Origin: JAXGMV01 sp040768445
GTDB taxonomy: Bacteria > Chloroflexota > Anaerolineae > Anaerolineales > Anaerolineaceae
NCBI GenBank assembly: GCA_040768445.1
Contig: JAXGMV010000001.1
Span: forward strand, 2,542,001-2,606,000
Length of the DNA: 64,000 bases
Direction: 5' to 3'
This document shows positions 25,538 to 34,404 of the stretch, in pieces; the first letter of the stretch is position 1; each line of letters opens with the position of its first letter. A program made the translations under genes and the position numbers. The notes beneath the pieces are model-generated. The model was not told the origin of the DNA. It did no database searches and worked only from the letters and a program-made list of their open reading frames with translations.

Positions 25538-26362
25538 ATGCAAAATACTTTCATTGATACGTTCAATAACTTATCAATCCACTCAAAAAAATGGCTGCCC
25601 GAAGGTGATATCAAAGGAGTCATTATCCTTATTCACGGACTCGGCGAGCATATTGAGCGGTATGAGCATGTTGGAGTTTTTTTTAATAAACACAATTTTG
25701 CGGTATATGGATTTGACTTACCTGGGCACGGCCGATCGGCAGGTCCTCGCGGCCATATTGCTTCATTTGAATTTGTTAATGGATACATCAACAAAATAAT
25801 AGGTGAAATTAAAAAAGATTATCCTGATGTACCAATATTTGTATATGGCCACAGCCTGGGTGGATTGATTGCCATAAATTATCTACTGAAAACGAATCCA
25901 AACATTACAGGTTTAATCGCTTCTGCTCCTGGTTTGACTAATAATTTGAAAGCATCAAAATTCAAACTGTTGATGGTAAAAATCCTGTCTACTATTCTGC
26001 CAACATTTCAAGTAAAAACAAATCTAGATCCAGAGCTCATCTCTCGTGATGTTGAGGTAGTCAATAGTTACATAAATGACCCCCTGGTACACGGGCTGGG
26101 CTCAACGCGTCTTGCATATGAAAGTATTAGTTGTGGTCAGGAAATTATTAAAGGAAAAAATAAAACTTCTGTTCCTCTCCTTCTGATTCAAGGTACGAAT
26201 GACTTAATTGTCCCTGTTGAGGCAAATGTTGATTTTGCTAAGCGTCTGGAGGGAAATGTAACTATAAAATTATGGGATGGCTTATATCATGAGCCACACA
26301 ATGAACCGGAAAAAATGGAAGTTTTATCCTATGTTCATTCATGGATGTGCGGGAATCTCTAG
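25538..26362 (+). CDS. Alpha/beta hydrolase, monoacylglycerol-lipase-like
   Basis: 274 residues. Serine hydrolase with oxyanion motif IHGLGEHIERYEHV, GFDLPGHGRSAGPRGH, the nucleophile elbow GHSLGG, acid in GTNDLIVP and His in GLYHEPHNEPEK. This set is characteristic of monoacylglycerol lipases and lysophospholipases (Hydrolase_4). No signal peptide, so cytoplasmic. An AGGAG site lies 12 bases upstream of the ATG. Substrate is inferred from family only. Confidence 0.85.
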   Translation: MQNTFIDTFNNLSIHSKKWLPEGDIKGVIILIHGLGEHIERYEHVGVFFNKHNFAVYGFDLPGHGRSAGPRGHIASFEFVNGYINKIIGEIKKDYPDVPIFVYGHSLGGLIAINYLLKTNPNITGLIASAPGLTNNLKASKFKLLMVKILSTILPTFQVKTNLDPELISRDVEVVNSYINDPLVHGLGSTRLAYESISCGQEIIKGKNKTSVPLLLIQGTNDLIVPVEANVDFAKRLEGNVTIKLWDGLYHEPHNEPEKMEVLSYVHSWMCGNL

Positions 26363-26407
26363 GTTGGCGCTATCAAATGGCTAACCACAATAGCCTCTGA
26401 CACTCAC

Positions 26408-26436
26408 TTGACCCTAATACAGGCAGAGACTAAAAT
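26408..26436 (+). promoter_or_regulatory. Promoter of the glyA-gcvT fusion gene
   Basis: TTGACC (26408-26413), 17-base spacer, TAAAAT (26431-26436): 5/6 at both hexamers. Predicted leader of about 72 bases, too short for a glycine riboswitch, and I see no riboswitch fold in it. Confidence 0.65.
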
Positions 26437-26514
26437 AAGAGCAGAGAAACTGCATCAAATTAACAAATTAATAAAAAACATTTACACCAATAATTTATAC
26501 CAAGGAGATGTTCC

Positions 26515-29500
26515 ATGTCAGATTTTCTCGTTCGCGGTTCCCTGAAAGATGTTGACCCTGATGTGAAAGAGTTAATTGACATCGAAGCCGCACGTCAAGC
26601 AAACAAGTTGATCTTAATCCCAAGTGAAAGCTATGCCCCAGAATCAGTTCGAGAAGCTCTTGGTTCTGTTTTTCAGAACCTTTACGCAGAGGGTTATCCT
26701 GATGCAGAAATGAGCCTCCTCTCTGAGGACGAAATCCTGGATTACGATGAACGACTGGCACATTATCGAAGATATTCTGATCCACGCTATTACAAAGGTG
26801 TAGAATACGTAGACATCGTTGAAACACTGGCGAAACGACGCTGTGCAGAAGCATTCGCAACCCCAACTACACCAGCAGAAAAGATATTCGTAAATGTCCA
26901 GCCACTCTCTGGCGCACCAGCAAACAATGCAGTCTACACAGGCCTAATTACTCCCGGAGATACCATTCTGGGCATGAACCTTTTGCATGGTGGTCATTTG
27001 ACACACGGTTCATCAGTTAATCGATCAGGCATGTTATTCAATGTGATTCACTATAATGTTGACCCTGTAACAGAAAAGATCGACTACGATGTTGTACAAG
27101 CCCTTGCTACTGAACATAAGCCAAAAATCATCATTGCCGGCTACTCATCCTATTCCTGGGTGCCAGATTGGAAGCGATTTAGAGAAATTGCTGACAGTGT
27201 TGGCGCATACTTGTTGGCTGACATTTCGCATATTGCCGGTTTGATAGCCAGTGGTGTGATCCCTTCACCGGTTGGGCATGCCCACATTATTTCATTTACC
27301 ACACATAAAACTTTAATTGGTCCGCGCAGCGCCTGTATCCTCGCAACTAACGCCACTCTTGCAAAAAAGATTGATAAAGGTGTCTTCCCTGGTGAACAAG
27401 GTGGTCCACATGTTCACGCAATTGCTGCGCTGGCTACTACTTTCAAGATTGCAAAAACCGAGAAATTTAAAGTACTGCAGCAGAAGATTCTTGATAACTG
27501 CGTTGCATTAACAGCGCAACTCAAAGCGCGCGGGTTTAGAATACCCTTTGACGGTACTAACACACATCTTGGCAACCTTGATTGCAAAACAGTTGTTGGA
27601 CCAGATGGCTCTACCTTATCTGGTGATCTGGCTGCCAGGATTTTGGATATCGCCGGCATCGTCTTGAACCGCAACACCATTCCAGGTGATAAAACTGCAC
27701 TGAAAGCATCCGGCATAAGATATGGAACACCATGGATGACCCAACGTGGTTTGGATGAAGGTGACATGGTAGAAGTTGCAAATATCATTGCAGACGTGCT
27801 GCAAGCCACAATACCTTACAACATTGAAACCAGGAAAGGTCCTGCTCCTCGAGCAAAAGTCGACTTCATTGTTCTTGAAAACGCCAAGTTACGGGTGAAG
27901 AAGTTGGCGGATAAAGCCTCGATTGATCACAAACCTTCGCCATTTGGTTATCCTCATTTCTATTACCTGACAGACGTACCAGCCAGTTCTACTGAACAGA
28001 TTAGTTACTTACTCAAAGGAACAAACGTCAAACAGTATGTATCTTATGTCTTTGCCAGCAATACCGATGACCTGAAACCAGGTGAAGTACAAAAAACACA
28101 ACTACAAGTAAATGGCGAATGGGTCGAAGGTTATCTTGCTTGTGTTTCCAGCAGGGAATATCAGGTAACAGTCCCTCACAACAAAGCGATAGTGGTTGCC
28201 ACCTGGCTCAGAGACCTTTCAGACGGTTTTGTTAATTTTGATAAAGATATCACTCGCCGCATCCCTGGCCCGGTAGTCGTGAAGGAAAGCGAACCAAAAG
28301 TTGTTGGACACTCCTCGAATGAGGCGATTGATAAATTCAAACCTTACTATATTGGCTTGGAGGATGGCCAAGGAGATCCACTTCCACAATTTGAATGGAC
28401 GGAAGATGAATCACCCACGCTCAAGCGCACGCCTCTATTTGATACACATGTCAAACTGGGCGCTAAGATTGTGCCCTTTGCCGGCTGGGAAATGCCCGTT
28501 TGGTACACCTCGGTAGTTGAAGAACATATGGCAACGCGTGAATCAGCTGGTCTATTTGATGTGGCTCATATGGGTGTTTACCAGGCTGAAGGTCCGGAAG
28601 CTGCATTATTCCTGGATTCAGTTTGCGCAAATGATATCAGCGGACTTGCTGTTGGTGAGTCATGCTACACGCATTTATTGGATCCACACGCCAATGTGAT
28701 CGACGATCTCTTGGTTTATCGTCGTCGTGAAGAGATGTACCTGGTGGTGGTCAATGCCTCAAATGACGACAAAGACTGGGCCTGGCTGCAATCTGTCATC
28801 GAAGGTCAGGTAATGGTTGACCAGAATCGTCCTTGGGTCAAATCATTCGGTCGCAATGTTAGATTCAGAAATTTGCGCGATCCGAAAGAAGGTGCAGACA
28901 TGCGGGTAGATATTGCTCTGCAAGGTAAAAAGTCTCGCGATATCCTTCTCAGCCTGGGTTGTACCGCTGAAGATCGAAGCAAGATCATGGCGCTAAAACG
29001 AACCGAATTGTGTGAAGCAGTCGTAGGCGGACTTGATCTTGTTGTTTCCCGCACAGGTTATACAGGTGAAGGAATGGCATTTGAGCTTTTCGTTCACCCG
29101 GACAAATCAGTTGAGTTATGGGAAAAATTAATGGCTGCTGGTACTCCTGTTGGTTTGAAACCCTGTGGATTGGGCGCCCGCGATTCATTGAGAACCGAGT
29201 TCGGATTGCCCCTCTATGGTCACGAAATGGGTGGCGACCTCAACCTTGGCGTTGCAGAAGCCGGCTTCGGATCATATGTAAAAACCTATAAACCCTGGTT
29301 TATTGGACGTGATGCCTTTATAGCACGGGAGAAGAAACGCACAGGTGTTGTTGCACGCTTCCGGTTTGAGGATAAACGTGTGAGGATGGCACATCACGGC
29401 GACCCTGTCCTTGATGGTAAAGGTAAGGTCATTGGTGTGGTGACGAGCTGCGCTATTGACAAAGAAGGGTTCCTGACGGGTCAGGCATTTCTCGATGAAA

Positions 29501-29646
29501 AGTCAGCTGTTGAAGGCACAGAAATTTACATTTTCCAGGGATCGCCAGATAAAGCAGGCAAAGCGCCGGCTGAGCTTGTTACAGGAGACCGGGTAAATCT
29601 ACCAAGCATGGCTATTATTCTTAGCCGTTACTTGAAGTTAAAATAA
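26515..29646 (+). CDS. Serine hydroxymethyltransferase-aminomethyltransferase (GlyA-GcvT) fusion
   Basis: 1043 residues. Residues 1-465 are serine hydroxymethyltransferase with the PLP lysine K265 in TTHKTLIGPRSA, HLTHGSSVN, ADISHIAGLIASG, and GIRYGTPWMTQRG near the C-terminus. Compared with ordinary GlyA there is an insert of about 28 residues (63-90) between AEGYP and RYYKG. Residues 475-630 are a region I cannot assign. Residues 636-1043 are the glycine cleavage T-protein: FDTHVKLGAKIVPFAGWEMP, AGLFDVAHMG, the catalytic Asp pair in NVIDDLLVY (D730/D731), SRTGYTGEG and LGARDSLRTEFGLPLYG. Both enzymes use tetrahydrofolate one-carbon units and glycine, so fusion may channel methylene-THF. GcvP and GcvH are not in the window. 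AAGGAG ribosome site; terminator directly downstream. Confidence 0.92.
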   Translation: MSDFLVRGSLKDVDPDVKELIDIEAARQANKLILIPSESYAPESVREALGSVFQNLYAEGYPDAEMSLLSEDEILDYDERLAHYRRYSDPRYYKGVEYVDIVETLAKRRCAEAFATPTTPAEKIFVNVQPLSGAPANNAVYTGLITPGDTILGMNLLHGGHLTHGSSVNRSGMLFNVIHYNVDPVTEKIDYDVVQALATEHKPKIIIAGYSSYSWVPDWKRFREIADSVGAYLLADISHIAGLIASGVIPSPVGHAHIISFTTHKTLIGPRSACILATNATLAKKIDKGVFPGEQGGPHVHAIAALATTFKIAKTEKFKVLQQKILDNCVALTAQLKARGFRIPFDGTNTHLGNLDCKTVVGPDGSTLSGDLAARILDIAGIVLNRNTIPGDKTALKASGIRYGTPWMTQRGLDEGDMVEVANIIADVLQATIPYNIETRKGPAPRAKVDFIVLENAKLRVKKLADKASIDHKPSPFGYPHFYYLTDVPASSTEQISYLLKGTNVKQYVSYVFASNTDDLKPGEVQKTQLQVNGEWVEGYLACVSSREYQVTVPHNKAIVVATWLRDLSDGFVNFDKDITRRIPGPVVVKESEPKVVGHSSNEAIDKFKPYYIGLEDGQGDPLPQFEWTEDESPTLKRTPLFDTHVKLGAKIVPFAGWEMPVWYTSVVEEHMATRESAGLFDVAHMGVYQAEGPEAALFLDSVCANDISGLAVGESCYTHLLDPHANVIDDLLVYRRREEMYLVVVNASNDDKDWAWLQSVIEGQVMVDQNRPWVKSFGRNVRFRNLRDPKEGADMRVDIALQGKKSRDILLSLGCTAEDRSKIMALKRTELCEAVVGGLDLVVSRTGYTGEGMAFELFVHPDKSVELWEKLMAAGTPVGLKPCGLGARDSLRTEFGLPLYGHEMGGDLNLGVAEAGFGSYVKTYKPWFIGRDAFIAREKKRTGVVARFRFEDKRVRMAHHGDPVLDGKGKVIGVVTSCAIDKEGFLTGQAFLDEKSAVEGTEIYIFQGSPDKAGKAPAELVTGDRVNLPSMAIILSRYLKLK

Positions 29647-29650
29647 ACCT

Positions 29651-29687
29651 TTATATCGGGCACTACGTGCCCGATATAATTTTTTTA
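29651..29687 (+). terminator. Strong intrinsic terminator after glyA-gcvT
   Basis: Perfect 13-base-pair stem (29651-29663 with 29667-29679), three-base loop and a T7 run. Confidence 0.95.
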
Positions 29688-29726
29688 TGATTTTTATAAC
29701 TTTATCAATAATTTACGGAGGCACAA

Positions 29727-30947
29727 ATGCAAACCCCATGGGCACATCGGTACGCTTACCGAACACAGAGAATGAAAGGTTCTGCGATCCGCGAACTTCT
29801 AAATATCACCAGCGATCCAGAAATCATATCATTCGGCGGTGGCTTACCGGCACCAGATGTTTTCCCTATCGAGCAAATCAGAAAAGCAAGCAATTCGTTA
29901 TTCGACAATGAAAAGTTAGCACGAACTGCCCTACAATATGGATCAACTGAGGGGTACAAACCTCTGCGTGAAATGATTGCCACCCTGACAAGGCGTTACG
30001 GGATTAACATCCAACCCAACAATATATTAATTACCACCGGATCTCAACAAGCTCTGGACCTAATTGGTAAGGTTTTTATCAATTCAGGCGACCATATTCT
30101 GGTGGAATCACCCACCTATCTTGGTGCGCTACAGGCCTGGAATGCCTATGGCGCGCAATATGTGACAGTCCCATCTGACGAAAACGGTTTGAACACCGAT
30201 CATTTAGAGGAAGCACTTCGAACTGGTCCAAAGTTCATGTACGTGCTTCCTAATTTTCAGAATCCAACTGGTGTGACAATTCCCCTTGAAAGACGTGAAA
30301 AGATTGTTGAATTAGCCACCCGCTATGGCGTTCCAATTATTGAAGATGATCCGTATGGACAGCTTAGGTTTGAAGGTGAACACATTGCCCCAATTGAAGT
30401 GATCGATTCAAAAGCACGCCGGGACAATGGTCATTACACCGGTAATGTCATTTACCTGTCCACATTCTCCAAAATCCTCACCCCTGGTTTCAGGCTTGCC
30501 TGGGTTATTGCTCCTGAAGAAGTCATTACAAAACTTGTTCAGGCAAAACAAGGCACCGACCTGCACACAGCAACATTCAACCAGGTATTAGCGCATGAAA
30601 TTGCCAAAGATGGTTTCATTGATGAACACGTGAAAACCATTTGCAAAGTTTATCGCGAAAGACGCGACGTAATGCTGGATGCATTGGAAGAACACATGCC
30701 TGCTGGTGTCAAGTGGACGCATCCAAAAGGTGGTTTATTCTTGTGGACGACCCTGCCTGAAGGTTTTGATTCTGCCGAAATTTTCAAGTTGGCTGTCAAA
30801 GAAAAGGTTGCTTTTGTTCCTGGCGAACCATTTCACCCGAATGGTGGAGGGAAGAATACCATGCGACTGAACTTCTCTTGCGAAAAACCCGAAGTTATCA
30901 ACGAGGGAATTGCCAGGCTGGGTGTCGTTCTGAAAAAACTATTTTAA
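29727..30947 (+). CDS. PLP aminotransferase, LysN/2-aminoadipate type
   Basis: 406 residues. Motifs typical of the MocR/LysN/ARO8-like subgroup: FGGGLPAPDVFPIEQ, ALQYGSTEGYKPLRE, TGSQQALDLIGKVF, VLPNFQNPTGVT, IIEDDPYGQLRF, PLP lysine in STFSKILTPGFRLAW and the C-terminal MRLNFSC. No DNA-binding domain is attached, so it is an enzyme, not a MocR regulator. Broad-range 2-aminoadipate, leucine or aromatic specificity is possible. CGGAGG ribosome site. Transcribed separately from glyA-gcvT because a terminator lies 40 bases upstream. Confidence 0.88.
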   Translation: MQTPWAHRYAYRTQRMKGSAIRELLNITSDPEIISFGGGLPAPDVFPIEQIRKASNSLFDNEKLARTALQYGSTEGYKPLREMIATLTRRYGINIQPNNILITTGSQQALDLIGKVFINSGDHILVESPTYLGALQAWNAYGAQYVTVPSDENGLNTDHLEEALRTGPKFMYVLPNFQNPTGVTIPLERREKIVELATRYGVPIIEDDPYGQLRFEGEHIAPIEVIDSKARRDNGHYTGNVIYLSTFSKILTPGFRLAWVIAPEEVITKLVQAKQGTDLHTATFNQVLAHEIAKDGFIDEHVKTICKVYRERRDVMLDALEEHMPAGVKWTHPKGGLFLWTTLPEGFDSAEIFKLAVKEKVAFVPGEPFHPNGGGKNTMRLNFSCEKPEVINEGIARLGVVLKKLF

Positions 30948-30963
30948 TAAAGTTTCTTAAAGA

Positions 30964-31000
30964 AAAAAGCGCTTCCACCACTAATTTGGAAGCGCTTTTT
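30964..31000. terminator. Bidirectional intrinsic terminator
   Basis: Perfect 14-base-pair stem (30964-30977 with 30987-31000), nine-base loop, A5 on one arm and T5 on the other. It serves the converging aminotransferase (plus) and nucleoside-kinase-like gene (minus). Confidence 0.92.
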
Positions 31001-31006
31001 GTTTTC

Positions 31007-32734
31007 CTAATGGCGCCAGGCTTTGTAATTCTTCAAAATCGAGTTGCCAATGAATTCCCGTAAGATTGAATTATCTGGAATAATATCTGTATCCATTGGC
31101 AGGAACCATTCTATAAACGCCAATAACCGTTTTGCTTCAATGTATTCATGGGTGCCAAATGGCACCTGCCTTAATAAAGGCTCTACCATTGTTTTTAAGG
31201 CTGAAATTTCAAAAACCAGGGCGGAATTGAACATCTCATCAGCATGTTCCTGGAAAGGGAAAATATACCTTTTTTCACCGCGTCTGACAGACTCCCAACG
31301 CTGTATCGTATCTCTCGCTGTATAACCTCTTTCACGTGCATCTCGGATAATCCGTCTGATCAGCCGGGTATCTGTTGTAGATATCCGATTGTATCGATCA
31401 AGATTCAGTTGTGTCAGGCAAGATGCGTAAAGTCTAAATAAGGATTTGGTGGGGATTCCTGGAAGGAGTGCGGGGTTTAAGCCATGAATACCCTCAAGGA
31501 TTAGTACCTGGTCTTTATGAAGTCTGATAGTATCACCTGTAACAGCTTTTCCTTCCTTAAAATCGTACTTTGGCAGCTGTATTTCCTCTCCATTGATCAG
31601 ACCCTGGAGATGATGTGATAACAGGTCAACTTTTACCGCGCCAATAGACTCAAAATCATAATCACCATTCTCATCTTTTGGCGTTTTTTCACGATCAACA
31701 AAATAATTGTCCAGCTCAATAGCAAAGGGTTCTACTCCCTGGGCTAACAATTGAATAGATAAGCGTTTGGAAAAAGTGGTTTTACCGGATGAAGAAGGGC
31801 CAGCTATTAAGACAATCCTGGGCTTGCGTGGGTCTGTAATAATTTTTGTAGCAATGTCGGAAATTTTTTGTTCATGCAGGGCTTCAGAAATTAAAACCAC
31901 TTCCCGTATTTTTTTCTCATTGATTGATTTGTTCAACTGTCCAACATGATTGATTCCGAGTCTGTCCAACCAATCCCCATATTGCTGGTAAGTTGCCAGT
32001 AAACCTTCAGTGCCAGTCATTGGCTCCAATGTAGTTGGGGTATGCCTTCTTGGAAAACGTAAGGCAAAACCATTCCCAAACTTTTGCAAGTCAAACCACT
32101 TGAGGTAACCCGTAGATGGCACCATATAACCATGGTGATAATCCTGGTGGTTGCCCAACTTATAAACAACCAAATGGTTTTTCTGGCGGTACTTCAACAA
32201 TTCAACTTTATCTGCTTGCTCTTTCTGTTGGAATATTTCTACTGCTTCTTCGAGAGGAATTTGAGATCGCTCAAATGGAAGATCTGCTTCGGTAAGATGC
32301 CGCATATGATTTTCGAGCTGCTTGATCTCTTCAAGACTCAGAGGCTCTCTGCCTTTTACCTCACAAAAATATCCCCCGGTAGCTATTGAATGATCGACTG
32401 TCAGGTAGCTACCTGGAAACAGTTCTTCATAAGCTGCTTCGACTAAAAAAGTAACCGACCGTCTGTAAATTCTTGCCCCGTCAGCATCCTTCATTGAGAT
32501 TGGGGTCACATTACAATCCATTTTCACTGGAAAGGTTAATTCGCGCAGTTCGCTGTTGACAATCGCTCCCATAATCGCCTCAGTCGACCATTCAGGCATA
32601 ATCTTCAAGAAGCTTTCTAATGATGTTCCCCTGGGGCCTGAAATTATTCGGCCATCAGCCAGGTGAAGTTCGACTGAGTTACGCGCTTTCACAAAATTAA
32701 TTTTATTCATTTCATTACTTTCTAAAATCGTCAT
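31007..32734 (-). CDS. TGS/SAD-uridine kinase-like fusion (nucleoside kinase family)
   Basis: 575 residues. The N-terminal 60 residues resemble a TGS domain (VELHLADGRIISGPRGTSLESFL). Residues about 90-190 resemble the second additional domain of threonyl-tRNA synthetase (VDHSIATGGYFCEV). From about 300 there is a P-loop kinase of the uridine kinase/phosphoribulokinase family: Walker A AGPSSSGKTTFSKRL, ELDNYFVDREKTP, GDYDFESIGAVKVD, LILEGIHGLNPALL and RLIRRIIRDARERG. This architecture is known and usually annotated as nucleoside kinase; the true substrate is not established. ATG 32734 has GGGAA eight bases upstream. Confidence 0.85.
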   Translation of the reverse strand: MTILESNEMNKINFVKARNSVELHLADGRIISGPRGTSLESFLKIMPEWSTEAIMGAIVNSELRELTFPVKMDCNVTPISMKDADGARIYRRSVTFLVEAAYEELFPGSYLTVDHSIATGGYFCEVKGREPLSLEEIKQLENHMRHLTEADLPFERSQIPLEEAVEIFQQKEQADKVELLKYRQKNHLVVYKLGNHQDYHHGYMVPSTGYLKWFDLQKFGNGFALRFPRRHTPTTLEPMTGTEGLLATYQQYGDWLDRLGINHVGQLNKSINEKKIREVVLISEALHEQKISDIATKIITDPRKPRIVLIAGPSSSGKTTFSKRLSIQLLAQGVEPFAIELDNYFVDREKTPKDENGDYDFESIGAVKVDLLSHHLQGLINGEEIQLPKYDFKEGKAVTGDTIRLHKDQVLILEGIHGLNPALLPGIPTKSLFRLYASCLTQLNLDRYNRISTTDTRLIRRIIRDARERGYTARDTIQRWESVRRGEKRYIFPFQEHADEMFNSALVFEISALKTMVEPLLRQVPFGTHEYIEAKRLLAFIEWFLPMDTDIIPDNSILREFIGNSILKNYKAWRH

Positions 32735-32849
32735 TAATAGTTATTCCCATTTAATTTTTATTCATCACTTACTTCACATCACTTACTTCAACCCCATTAA
32801 TTCATCACACAGTTTATAATTTGTGATTATTAAGTTTGAGGTATAACTC

Positions 32850-33668
32850 ATGGTTGATAGTTGGCGCTTCATTATATCAAATTTCGCAGACGGTTCATGG
32901 AACATGGCTGTTGACGAAGCGATTCTTTCTGAAGTGAGTTCAGTCAATTCTCCTCCAACAATCAGGTTATATGGCTGGATGCCGCCCTGCCTTTCACTTG
33001 GTGTTGCCCAACCTTTTTCTGACATCGACCTTGAGCGTTTACAGCAAAATGGGTGGTCAATAGTTCGACGCCCAACTGGTGGACGTGCAATATTGCACAC
33101 TGATGAACTGACCTATTCCATAATTGCCCCAAAAGATCATCCGCTGGTAGAAGGAAGCATCCTTGAAAGCTATCAAAGGCTCTCTCAGGGCTTGCTGTAC
33201 ACGCTAAGTCTGTTTGGTATTGATGCTATGGCTCAAAAAAAGTACGCCTCAAGCGCTCCTGCTGATAACGGTGCTGTGTGCTTTGAGGTGCCCTCCAATT
33301 ATGAGTTGACTATATCAGGTAAAAAGTTAATCGGCAGCGCCCAGGCCAGGAAATATGATGGTGTGCTCCAGCATGGATCAATTCCTCTGTTCGGTGATAT
33401 CTCGCGTATCGTTGAAGTCTTAAAATATTCAGATGAAATGCGCAGAGAAGAAGCAAAATACAGGGTTTTAAGCCGCGCTGCAACAATCGAAAGCGTATCA
33501 GGCAATCAGTTTTCATTTTTAGAAGCTGCTTTGCTTTTTAAACAAGCCTTCCAAACTGAATTTAACCTGGATTTTTTTGATGGATTTCTGTCTGAGTCTG
33601 AAATTGTCCTGGCAACCAATCTTCAACAGTCAAAGTATGCCAATAAGGCATGGACTGAAAGACTTTAA
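32850..33668 (+). CDS. Lipoate/octanoate protein transferase, LipM-like
   Basis: 272 residues of the biotin/lipoate ligase fold. Visible motifs: VRRPTGGRAILHTDELTYS, a conserved cysteine in CFEVPSNYELTISGKKLIGSAQARK, and LQHGSIPL. The cysteine context matches LipM, which moves octanoyl from acyl carrier protein to GcvH, rather than LplA, which has no such cysteine nucleophile. Lipoylated GcvH would be needed for the T-protein encoded at 26515. GAGG ribosome site. Divergent from the nucleoside kinase gene. Confidence 0.8.
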   Translation: MVDSWRFIISNFADGSWNMAVDEAILSEVSSVNSPPTIRLYGWMPPCLSLGVAQPFSDIDLERLQQNGWSIVRRPTGGRAILHTDELTYSIIAPKDHPLVEGSILESYQRLSQGLLYTLSLFGIDAMAQKKYASSAPADNGAVCFEVPSNYELTISGKKLIGSAQARKYDGVLQHGSIPLFGDISRIVEVLKYSDEMRREEAKYRVLSRAATIESVSGNQFSFLEAALLFKQAFQTEFNLDFFDGFLSESEIVLATNLQQSKYANKAWTERL

Positions 33669-33680
33669 TTTTATTGCTGA

Positions 33681-34352
33681 TTAATCCTCAAAGATAACCT
33701 TCTCATATCCCAGCTCATCAAGGAAGCGTTCCATGAAGACCTGGCTGTTTGCTTCTGCTTGTTCTAAAATACCATCTTCGAGTGCTGCCTTTAATATTTC
33801 ATCTTCAGCTGCTTTTCTGGCTGTAGTTTCGAGATTGACATCACCCCTGTTGAGCAGACCTGTTTCACGATCATAGACATACGATTTTTGATTATTCAAC
33901 GTGTGAACAAACACTTCAGCCGGTGGTAGTTTTATATGCATTACATCACCAACAACCCAAATATCTTTCTCACTGATTTTCCGTAAATCAATTCCAGCTA
34001 TGACGGTACCATGGGCAACAAATAAGAGCTTGTCTCCAAAAAACGCCTTGAACTGATTTTGTCCAATTTGTGCGGTAATAATTTTTTCTAATGAGTATTG
34101 AATTGTCTCCAATCTTGCCAGTGACTGTACATCATATATAATTGTGACCGGGTCTATGACAACTGTTGGTGTTGGGTGAAGAACCATAGCAATTTGTGTT
34201 TGAACCTGATGATTCGCTTGTTCTACGGGTTTAAATAACGAATCAATAGTGTTAGTAATTGTATTGTTAACCCCATAAATAGTCGCAGCAATCAGCAGAC
34301 CTGAAGCAACAAAAAATAAGAGAATAGCCAGAAGAACTTTCTTTATCGTCAT
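33681..34352 (-). CDS. DUF4230 membrane-anchored protein
   Basis: 223 residues. One N-terminal transmembrane helix (residues 4-26), then a soluble domain outside the membrane with LARLETIQYSLEKIITAQ, VAHGTVIAGIDLRKIS, KLPPAEVFVHTLN and ETTARKAAEDEILKAALEDGIL, the pattern of DUF4230. The function of this family is unknown. I chose ATG 34352 (AAAGG 11 bases upstream) over a GTG three codons earlier. Converges on the LipM-like gene with 12 bases between them. Confidence 0.75.
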   Translation of the reverse strand: MTIKKVLLAILLFFVASGLLIAATIYGVNNTITNTIDSLFKPVEQANHQVQTQIAMVLHPTPTVVIDPVTIIYDVQSLARLETIQYSLEKIITAQIGQNQFKAFFGDKLLFVAHGTVIAGIDLRKISEKDIWVVGDVMHIKLPPAEVFVHTLNNQKSYVYDRETGLLNRGDVNLETTARKAAEDEILKAALEDGILEQAEANSQVFMERFLDELGYEKVIFED

Positions 34353-34404
34353 AAGACACACAACCTTTTCTTAATGCTTAGTGGTTATAATTATGCCATA
34401 ACTT

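Noticed and set aside
26437..26514. Glycine riboswitch ahead of glyA-gcvT
   Set aside because: The predicted leader is only about 72 bases and shows no paired glycine-aptamer pattern.
29727..30947. MocR-type transcription regulator
   Set aside because: The aminotransferase motifs fit that group, but no N-terminal winged-helix domain is present.
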